From Saprospiraceae bacterium (lineage in GTDB: Bacteria; Bacteroidota; Bacteroidia; Chitinophagales; Saprospiraceae), in NCBI GenBank assembly GCA_016715245.1, contig JADKAS010000009.1, positions 1-64,000 of the forward strand: DNA of 64,000 bases. Direction: 5' to 3'. Positions within the stretch are counted from its first letter, which is position 1. Each line of letters starts with the position of its first letter. Position numbers and translations under genes: made by a program. A model generated the notes under the pieces. It made no database searches. It worked only from the letters and a program-made list of their open reading frames with translations, and was not told the DNA's origin. Positions 15,887-22,748 of this stretch are shown here, piece by piece.

Positions 15887-16864
15887 TTATATTCTAATCG
15901 CTGTGCCAATCATAAAAGTATTGATTTCATAATTAGGATTATCTCTGAACAGATTATTAAAACAATATCTGCCAACTATATTGATGCCTTTTAAACCAAG
16001 ACTTACTTTTGCTCCGTATATCCAGTTATTTAACTTATAGTTTGCAAATCTCTCTTCTTCAATTCTTTCATAGGTCACTTTAGAATTGAGTTTCTGAACA
16101 GTATGAACTCTGTATCCCATAAAACCACCAATACTGAAATTAAAACCTTTTGAAAGTTTTACATCAAAAGCGACAGGAACCGTTACATAGCCAATATTTA
16201 ATTTAGGGTTGCTGTTGGCTTCCGCAAAATTTACAAATTCAGGTTGGTTATTGACTAAAGCAAGCCTGACATCATTGTCCATTGAAAAACGATTAATTAA
16301 ATAACTAAACCCATAACTAAGTGCCACTTTACTGTTTTTACCTCCCAATCTATTTTTAGTCAAAATTGAAAAATCCCAATACCATGATGAAGGCGTATAA
16401 ATTTCAGGGTTATTTACTGATTCAGAAGGATTTTTCTGATTAAAATTATTAATACCAAACTGAATTTCAAAAATTGTTTTTACCTTATTTCTGAAAGGAA
16501 TAAATTTATTCATTCCAAAACCTTCAAAATCTTCGTCACCGGTTGATTCTTCCGCTTCCGGATATGTGTACTCCTCTGGTTCTTCTGCAGGAGTTTCAGG
16601 TTCTGCCGGAATCGGTACTTCTTCCATTACTTCAGGAAGTACTACCTTGGCAAGTTTTTCCTCGATTAACCCATTTTGTGTTTCCATGGAGCCTATCAAT
16701 TCAAGAATTTCCGGATCGTCCGTATTCTCTTTCATGTATTGCAGATACTCTTTGATAGAAGAATTATAATACACTAAGTTTTCGTGTTTTGCTATAACAT
16801 CATCCTGAGCCTGCAGAGGTAAACAAAACAAAAAAGCAAAAAAGGTGAAAATATTTTTAAACAT
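15887..16864 (-). CDS. Outer membrane beta-barrel protein with acidic linker
   Basis: A 325-aa exported protein from the ATG at 16864, which is followed directly by a typical signal peptide ending Leu-Gln-Ala-Gln. Residues ~20-80 look helical, ~80-115 form a Pro/Glu-rich acidic linker, and the rest consists of alternating amphipathic strands ending in Ile-Arg-Ile, as in Bacteroidota outer-membrane barrels of the OMP_b-brl type. The substrate or role is unknown. It is divergent from the PadR operon, sharing its 240-bp upstream region, so the PadR-type half-sites at 16981-17025 could also affect it. Confidence 0.65.
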   Translation of the reverse strand: MFKNIFTFFAFLFCLPLQAQDDVIAKHENLVYYNSSIKEYLQYMKENTDDPEILELIGSMETQNGLIEEKLAKVVLPEVMEEVPIPAEPETPAEEPEEYTYPEAEESTGDEDFEGFGMNKFIPFRNKVKTIFEIQFGINNFNQKNPSESVNNPEIYTPSSWYWDFSILTKNRLGGKNSKVALSYGFSYLINRFSMDNDVRLALVNNQPEFVNFAEANSNPKLNIGYVTVPVAFDVKLSKGFNFSIGGFMGYRVHTVQKLNSKVTYERIEEERFANYKLNNWIYGAKVSLGLKGINIVGRYCFNNLFRDNPNYEINTFMIGTAIRI

Positions 16865-16980
16865 AATGAAATTTTTAGATGACAAAGTTATCAAAATATT
16901 TATAAGAATATATTTTGATAAAATATTTTAGACAAAAAAGCCAAAATATAAACGTTCGTCGAAGAATAAAGTAGTTTTGT

Positions 16981-17042
16981 ATAGTACTAAGTCAAAAAGT
17001 AGTACTATGTATTGCCAAGTACTATTTAAGTTTGTATTTTTG
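16981..17042 (+). promoter_or_regulatory. PadR-operon promoter with three AGTACTAT half-sites
   Basis: A good Bacteroidota promoter is visible: TTG (17012-17014), 20-base spacer, TATTTTTG (17035-17042). An inverted pair, ATAGTACT (16981-16988) and AGTACTAT (17001-17008), lies just upstream, and a third AGTACTAT (17018-17025) sits inside the spacer. PadR-family repressors bind dyad sites at their own promoters, so this is a likely autoregulatory operator. The start codon of padR is 63 bases downstream of the -7 element. Confidence 0.6.
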
Positions 17043-17104
17043 CCTTATCAAAACAAATAAAACACATTTGTTACCTATTAAAAACAATTTAAAAGTAAAA
17101 AATA

Positions 17105-17464
17105 ATGACAGATTTAAAGTTAGAAAACACCAAAGCACAAATGCGAAAAGGCGTTTTGGAGCTATGTGTCCTGTCTATTATTGCAAAGGAGGCAGCCTAC
17201 CCTACGGATATTATCAACCAGCTTAAAGAAGCCAGGATGATTGTTGTGGAAGGTACCATTTATCCATTGCTTAATAGATTGAAAGATGCCGATTTGCTGG
17301 ATTACAGCTGGCAGGAGTCCAAATCAGGACCACCGCGGAAATATTATAAGATTACATCATCAGGCCTGGAATTTTTAGATAGCCTTATGGAAACATGGGG
17401 CGATTTAAATAAGGCGGTTAAACATTCACAATTAAACATTCAAAATAATGAACAAAACAGTTAG
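17105..17464 (+). CDS. PadR family transcriptional regulator
   Basis: A 119-aa winged-helix regulator. After a polar N-terminus it has the PadR core: Arg-Lys-Gly-Val-Leu-Glu-Leu-Cys-Val-Leu-Ser-Ile-Ile-Ala, Tyr-Pro-Thr-Asp-Ile-Ile, and the wing region Glu-Gly-Thr-Ile-Tyr-Pro-Leu-Leu-Asn-Arg-Leu, then Pro-Pro-Arg-Lys-Tyr-Tyr. The short C-terminal helix places it in the compact PadR-s2-like group. Its gene overlaps the PspC-domain gene by 17 bases. PadR plus PspC-domain membrane protein is a recurring Bacteroidota pair probably handling envelope stress. Repeated half-sites at its promoter suggest autoregulation. Confidence 0.9.
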   Translation: MTDLKLENTKAQMRKGVLELCVLSIIAKEAAYPTDIINQLKEARMIVVEGTIYPLLNRLKDADLLDYSWQESKSGPPRKYYKITSSGLEFLDSLMETWGDLNKAVKHSQLNIQNNEQNS

Positions 17465-18104
17465 TATAAATTTAGGAGGATACCCTTTCCATATTAATGA
17501 GGACGCTTTTGATTATATTCAACAATATTTGGAATCAATTAGAAATCATTTTTCAAATTCTGAAGGTTGTGATGAAATTCTATATGACATTGAAGTCAGG
17601 ATGGCTGAATTATTTCAGGAACATTTAAAAGGAAGGTCAATTGTCAGTATGAAGGAAGTGGATGAAGTTATACTTGTAATGGGAAAACCGGAAGATTTCG
17701 GAGCTGAACCCATTGAACAACCTTCTTTTCAATCCGGTAGAGATAAATACACCAAAAAAGGAAACATTAAAACCGGAAAACGATTGTTCAGAAATCCGGA
17801 TGATCAAAAACTCGCAGGTGTTTGTTCCGGTATATCTGCCTACTTTGGAATTGACGATGCAGTTTGGGTCAGGCTGTTGTTTGTTCTCTTTACTCTGTTT
17901 GGCGGATTCGGAATAATGACATACCTGATTTTATGGTTTATTGTTCCTGAAGCGATAACTTCAAGTGACAAACTTGCCATGAAGGGTGAACCAACCACAG
18001 TAGAAAATATTGCCAAAAAAGTGGAAGAAGAAATCAGTGAAATTGGAGATAAAATCTCCGAATGGGGGAAAGATTTCGGCAGTAAAAAAAAACGGAAAAT
18101 GTAA
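17448..18104 (+). CDS. PspC domain protein, N-terminal part of a split gene
   Basis: This reading frame gives 218 aa. Residues 1-100 form a conserved cytoplasmic domain. Residues ~111-170 form a PspC domain (Arg-Asn-Pro-Asp-Asp-Gln-Lys-Leu-Ala-Gly-Val-Cys-Ser-Gly-Ile) with its membrane helix, followed by a charged helix. It terminates just after a run of nine A (18084-18092). A one-base back-step there continues without interruption into the frame ending at 18967, giving a protein of about 506 aa, the size expected for Bacteroidota PspC-type membrane proteins. The split could be recoding, phase variation or a homopolymer error. PspC proteins sense or stabilise the inner membrane under stress. 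Confidence 0.82.
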   Translation: MNKTVSINLGGYPFHINEDAFDYIQQYLESIRNHFSNSEGCDEILYDIEVRMAELFQEHLKGRSIVSMKEVDEVILVMGKPEDFGAEPIEQPSFQSGRDKYTKKGNIKTGKRLFRNPDDQKLAGVCSGISAYFGIDDAVWVRLLFVLFTLFGGFGIMTYLILWFIVPEAITSSDKLAMKGEPTTVENIAKKVEEEISEIGDKISEWGKDFGSKKKRKM

Positions 18105-18217
18105 AAGTTGGTCTTATAGCGGGAGTTAAATTTACAACAAATATTGTTGAATGGCTCTTTAAAGCGCTTCGACGTTTTATTCAGTTCGCAAGAATTTCTT
18201 TTGTTCCGATTGTAAAA

Positions 18218-18967
18218 GTGTTGTCTCTTGTATTTATTTTCAGTCTTATTATTACAGGAATTTCTTCATTTATTGCACTTTCTTTTTCAAACTTCTTTAT
18301 TCGTGTTGCGGGCCCGGAATCTTCCATCATTAGCTTTGCCGGTATCATCTCCGCTTACCTGATAATTGGAATACCTGTTTTACTTTTGATTGCATTTTTT
18401 ATTAGGATTGCTTTTAAAGTAAAAGTAAGACCGGAGGTTAATTTTACTGCCTGGACGATATGGTTTATTGCTTTGTTTTTTGTCTTCTATGCCGGTACAA
18501 TGACCGCAGTGGACTTTAAAAAACAACAAAGTATAATCAAAAAATCAGAATTTTCTATACCTGATAATTCTATTTATATTGGAGAAATGTCATATGATTT
18601 TCTTCCGGAATATTATCCTGACTATATAAAAAGTCCATTCAAGATTTACAATGATAGTTTGTATGTTAAGTATGTGGATGTTCAATATTTCGAATCTGAC
18701 AGCCCTTTTGTCACCATTGAGCAGGAATTTTTTGCAAGAGGCATGAATGATAAAAAAGCAATTCAAAATATAAATAAAATACAATCCTCATTTCTCGTTA
18801 ACGGAAACAAAATCAACATTTTGCCTTTCATCCGTATGCCGAAAAACAGCAAATGGAGAAATCAGGGAATAAAATATAAAATTTATATTCCTAAAGGTAA
18901 AAATGTGATTTTCGAATACGATGAAAACCATGCAAAACCCTTTGAAATCGATTTAATGGAAAAGTAA
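18218..18967 (+). CDS. PspC protein, C-terminal part of the split gene
   Basis: The frame has no convincing start of its own: it is open from 18092 without ATG, and the first usable codon (TTG at 18218) falls inside a hydrophobic segment. Reading back to the A9 run it encodes Glu-Asn-Val-Lys-Val-Gly-Leu-Ile-Ala-Gly-Val-Lys, so it is most likely the continuation of the upstream PspC gene. It has three hydrophobic segments (about residues 1-20, 30-65 and 80-100 of this part), then a ~150-residue extracytoplasmic beta-rich domain. A strong hairpin terminator follows 36 bases after the stop. Confidence 0.6.
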   Translation: MLSLVFIFSLIITGISSFIALSFSNFFIRVAGPESSIISFAGIISAYLIIGIPVLLLIAFFIRIAFKVKVRPEVNFTAWTIWFIALFFVFYAGTMTAVDFKKQQSIIKKSEFSIPDNSIYIGEMSYDFLPEYYPDYIKSPFKIYNDSLYVKYVDVQYFESDSPFVTIEQEFFARGMNDKKAIQNINKIQSSFLVNGNKINILPFIRMPKNSKWRNQGIKYKIYIPKGKNVIFEYDENHAKPFEIDLMEK

Positions 18968-19002
18968 TAATATTTTTATAAAATTTGTAAGTACGTTGGT
19001 TT

Positions 19003-19040
19003 TAATCCCGGTATACATCGATGTATGCCGGGATTTTTTT
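19003..19040 (+). terminator. Rho-independent terminator after the PadR-PspC operon
   Basis: A 15-base-pair stem (AATCCCGGTATACAT with ATGTATGCCGGGATT, one G-T pair) and a two-base loop are followed by a run of seven T. Confidence 0.85.
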
Positions 19041-19215
19041 ATGTTTTAACTGTAACCCCTTAAGTATTTCTAACACCGTATATTATTGACATGAAATAAA
19101 AATCCTCAAAGATTTTTTTTCACTTATGCTTTTATTATTCAATAAAAACATACTTTTATCCATCATCCTGACAAGAATTTACTTTGGCTATGGTTTGCCT
19201 GCAATCATCGAGGAA

Positions 19216-21249
19216 ATGAGAACTTTTTTTTTATTCTTTACCCTTTTTATCATCTTTGGTCCTGTGTTGTTTTGCCAAAAACAGGATACGCTTTTATATA
19301 TTACAGGAGATGAAATCATATTTAAAGATTATAAAAATCCCGATGAAAAACCCTGGAATGTAAACCGTGACACTACAAAACCCATTGATATTTTTCAATC
19401 CAATTTTGATAAACTATTTAATCGTTTACCCGGAGTACTGGCATTAAATGGTGAAAATACTGCTCAGGATATAAGAATTTCAATGAGGGGGTTTGGCTCC
19501 CGTTCTTCGTTCGGAATACGTGGAATAAAGATGTATTTTGATGGCATACCCATGACATCACCGGATGGAACCACTCAAACAGATGAATTGTCCTTATTTA
19601 ATATATCAGCAGTAACCATACTTTCATCTGCTTTAAGCTCCCATTTGGGAAATTCCGGCGGAGGAACACTTTCTTTGTTTAGTCAATCTTACGAAAAAAA
19701 AATAAGTTTATTATCCCGGATCAACACCCTTGGAGCCTATGATTTGGCTTTGCAGTCCGGTTTTTCAATTAAAAAAGTAAAAAATCAACTTTCTTTAAAC
19801 CACCACCATTTTAAAAGTAAAAGGGACCATTCCTTTGGTCTGAATTCTGTTTTGTACAATAAGACAAGTTTTTTTATTGGCAAAAAATTGTATTCTGAAG
19901 TCATTATTCATGGCTATTATTCGCCGGTGGGAAAAGATCCGGGAGCTTTAAACCGGCAGGATTTTGAAAATAGTCCGTATCAGGCCAACCCAAGAAATCT
20001 GCAATATACTGCAGGAGAAAAAGTCAATGGAGTTAATTTGTCTGTAAAAACACATTTATCCCCAAATGAAAAAATCAATTTTTATACAACCATATACCAT
20101 AAAATAAGGGTTTTTGAGGGTTTTTTACCTTTCCGGTCCGGTGGCGTTTCAGATCTGAAAAGAAATGTATCCGGTATTATCAATCTTTTTGATTATAAAA
20201 CAAATAAAAATATAACCCTTTCTTTAGGGCAAAATTTTGAAATTCAAAATGATCACCGCAAAAGATTTACCAATAATGAAGGTTTAAAAGGAGCGCTGGA
20301 CTTACATCAAACGGAAAACGTGTTAAATTTTTCTTTTTTCCAGAAGCTAAAATCTTCTTTTGGCAAGTGGGGGTTTTATAAGCTTCTGAGACAGGATTTT
20401 TATCGTTATCATTTGTCTGATTCATTTACTGGTGATGGAATTCAGGAAGGTAAAATCTGGTTTGGCAAACTTAATGGTTCCATAGGTTCGCAATATAAAT
20501 TAATTAATGACTGGCACCTTTTCACCAATTTAGGTACGGGTTTCGAAGTCCCCACACTTAATGAATTTACAAACAATCCGGGACAAAATCCGGGGTTTAA
20601 TCCAAATCTAAAACCTGAAAAATCCATTCAGTTTGAGGTAGGAAGTACCATCAACAAAACAAATTATTCTTTTTCTTCTTCCCTTTATTTAATGTTTATA
20701 AATGATCTGATTTCAGGATACGAATTGGAAGAGACTCCCGGTAGAACGTATTACAAAAATGCAGCTGAAATGAAAAGAAGCGGAATGGAATTAAAAGCTG
20801 AATATCATTATTCTTCATCCTCTTCATTAGCTTTACTATATGACTATTCAAATTTTGTTTTTTCCGACAATTTTTCTCAAAATATGGTGATAAAAGGAAA
20901 TTCCCAGCCTCTTATTCCAAAACATAAAGTGGTTTTTATTTCCAACACTTCTATAAAATCCTTTTTTACACTGTCTGCACAACTGGTTTTTCAAAATCCT
21001 GTCCCGTTAAATGATGAAAATACAGAATTTAGTCCGTCATTATGGAATATAAATTTATCTCTGGTGTCAGAAAACCGGATTTGTTCAAAAGCCGTTTTTG
21101 GTTTTACGGCAAATAATCTTTTTAATACAAACCCCTATTCAAATTTCAGATCCAACGCAGCTGCCGACAGATATTTTGAAGCTGCCTCCCCGCAACATTT
21201 TTCTTTTTTTATCAGGTATCATTTTTCGCTTGATAAAAATCCTGATTAA
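19216..21249 (+). CDS. TonB-dependent outer membrane receptor
   Basis: I place the start at the ATG at 19216, which opens directly into a signal peptide (Phe/Leu-rich, ending at Phe-Cys-Gln); upstream codons from 19126 precede it without purpose. The 677-aa product has a plug domain around residues 50-160 (Leu-Asn-Gly-Glu-Asn, Ile-Arg-Ile-Ser-Met-Arg-Gly-Phe-Gly, Phe-Asp-Gly-Ile-Pro) and a 22-strand-type barrel ending in an aromatic residue region. It resembles iron-complex receptors of the YncD/FecA kind. There is no SusD partner and no N-terminal carboxypeptidase-like domain, so metal or siderophore uptake is likelier than glycan uptake. The gene converges on the aspartate kinase gene. Confidence 0.85.
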   Translation: MRTFFLFFTLFIIFGPVLFCQKQDTLLYITGDEIIFKDYKNPDEKPWNVNRDTTKPIDIFQSNFDKLFNRLPGVLALNGENTAQDIRISMRGFGSRSSFGIRGIKMYFDGIPMTSPDGTTQTDELSLFNISAVTILSSALSSHLGNSGGGTLSLFSQSYEKKISLLSRINTLGAYDLALQSGFSIKKVKNQLSLNHHHFKSKRDHSFGLNSVLYNKTSFFIGKKLYSEVIIHGYYSPVGKDPGALNRQDFENSPYQANPRNLQYTAGEKVNGVNLSVKTHLSPNEKINFYTTIYHKIRVFEGFLPFRSGGVSDLKRNVSGIINLFDYKTNKNITLSLGQNFEIQNDHRKRFTNNEGLKGALDLHQTENVLNFSFFQKLKSSFGKWGFYKLLRQDFYRYHLSDSFTGDGIQEGKIWFGKLNGSIGSQYKLINDWHLFTNLGTGFEVPTLNEFTNNPGQNPGFNPNLKPEKSIQFEVGSTINKTNYSFSSSLYLMFINDLISGYELEETPGRTYYKNAAEMKRSGMELKAEYHYSSSSSLALLYDYSNFVFSDNFSQNMVIKGNSQPLIPKHKVVFISNTSIKSFFTLSAQLVFQNPVPLNDENTEFSPSLWNINLSLVSENRICSKAVFGFTANNLFNTNPYSNFRSNAAADRYFEAASPQHFSFFIRYHFSLDKNPD

Positions 21250-21285
21250 GACCATTTTTTTGATCCAGACCTTCGTAGTTTTCAG

Positions 21286-22578
21286 CTACCCTTCAATTCT
21301 TTTCATTTCCGGAAGGTTTTTAATGACCATTTGTATGGTATTTCTCAATCTTTCCTCCAAAAGGACCAATCTGTTTTTTTTCATATTTTGTAACGTCTCC
21401 TCATTATAATGTCTGATGGTAACCAACTCCAGTTCATCATCAATAACCATATTAAACTCTTTTCCCAATTCCACCCGAAAAGCTTCAATTTTGTCAGGAA
21501 TATAGCTTGTGCAAATCGTAAAACTAATGGCTGTATTTCTCATCATATTTACTTTAATTCTGTGTTTGTCCAATAAACTAAAAATTCTGCTCAAATGATG
21601 TTCCGCCACAAAAGAAAAATCATTGCTCGCAATATGAAGTAAACACTGGTTGGGTTCAATGACGATAACAGGTGGATAACTAAGTTCCAGAACATCGCTT
21701 ATCAGCGTACCTTCACTTTCAGAATCATCAAACGGCCGGACATACAAAGGAATATTTTTATTCTGAAGAGGTTTTATCGTTTTTGGGTGAATCACTTTGG
21801 CTCCGTAATAGGTCATTTCAATAGCCTCTTTATAGGAAAGTCTTGGCAACTTTATTACATTTTGAAATAACCTCGGATCGGCTGTCAAAACACCCTGAAC
21901 ATCTTTCCAAATGTGCATACTACCGGCATCTAAACAATATGAAAGTACCGCGGCTGTATAATCTGACCCTTCCCTTCCAAGCGTAGTTGTAAAATTTTCA
22001 CTGCTGCATCCGATAAAACCCTGCGTAATAACCATCTTTTGCTGCTCAAGAAATTTTTTCAGGATATGGTCTGCTTTTTTCTGAGTATTTTCCCAGTCTA
22101 TTCTGGCATCACGGTAAGTATTATCTGTTTGAATAATATCTCTGGCATCAACCCAAACAGCCGGTAAACCCAACTCTGTTAAATAATACGCCAATATTTT
22201 TGTTGAAAGCATTTCGCCAATAGAAACGATCTGATCATAATAATAATCAAACTTTTCCTGAGGTGATTCTTCGATAATCCATTCAATTTCAACAATAAGG
22301 TCATTTATTTCATTAAAAACTGAAGATGAGTCCTTTAAAAGGGCTGCTGCAATTTGTTGATGTGAATTTTTAACATTCATAAGCAAATCTTTTGCGCCGG
22401 GTTTTTGATAAAACCATGTTTTAACCACCTCTTCAAGGGCATTTGTCGTTTTGCCCAACGCTGATATAACTATAACCAGATTTTCTTTTTCAAAATGTAT
22501 AATTATTTTACCAACATTTATAAATCCTTCAACATCTTTAATTGAGGCCCCTCCAAATTTAAAAACTTTACATTCCAT
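21286..22578 (-). CDS. lysC: Aspartate kinase
   Basis: A monofunctional 430-aa aspartokinase that phosphorylates aspartate, the first step to lysine, threonine, methionine and diaminopimelate. The N-terminal Lys-Phe-Gly-Gly-Ala-Ser substrate loop, the Gly-Arg-Glu-Gly-Ser-Asp-Tyr-Thr-Ala nucleotide motif near residue 208 and paired C-terminal ACT-type domains (from ~residue 305) are present. No homoserine dehydrogenase is fused. ACT domains imply feedback control by an end-product amino acid, but which one cannot be said. The symbol follows common usage. It stands alone, divergent from clpB. Confidence 0.88.
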   Translation of the reverse strand: MECKVFKFGGASIKDVEGFINVGKIIIHFEKENLVIVISALGKTTNALEEVVKTWFYQKPGAKDLLMNVKNSHQQIAAALLKDSSSVFNEINDLIVEIEWIIEESPQEKFDYYYDQIVSIGEMLSTKILAYYLTELGLPAVWVDARDIIQTDNTYRDARIDWENTQKKADHILKKFLEQQKMVITQGFIGCSSENFTTTLGREGSDYTAAVLSYCLDAGSMHIWKDVQGVLTADPRLFQNVIKLPRLSYKEAIEMTYYGAKVIHPKTIKPLQNKNIPLYVRPFDDSESEGTLISDVLELSYPPVIVIEPNQCLLHIASNDFSFVAEHHLSRIFSLLDKHRIKVNMMRNTAISFTICTSYIPDKIEAFRVELGKEFNMVIDDELELVTIRHYNEETLQNMKKNRLVLLEERLRNTIQMVIKNLPEMKRIEG

Positions 22579-22693
22579 ATTTTATTAAATAAGAATGCAA
22601 AGATACAATTTGACTAAAATTCAATTAAAAAAATATTACAACATATAATCTACTGATATTTTGACAGCTACTAATGCAAAAAACGTGTCAAAA

Positions 22694-22723
22694 TGGCATT
22701 AAATCTGCTTGGTCATAAATTTG
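22694..22723 (+). promoter_or_regulatory. Putative clpB promoter
   Basis: TAAATTTG (22716-22723) fits the Bacteroidota -7 consensus. A TGG at 22694-22696, 19 bases upstream, is a weak stand-in for TTG. Just upstream is an inverted repeat, TTTTGACA (22659-22666) and TGTCAAAA (22686-22693), that could be an operator. Start codon at 22749. Confidence 0.4.
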
Positions 22724-22748
22724 CTGTATTAATTGCAAAATAATACTA

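Noticed and set aside
17032..17226. Upstream frame overlapping the start of padR
   Set aside because: It overlaps the promoter and padR in another frame with no protein-like composition.
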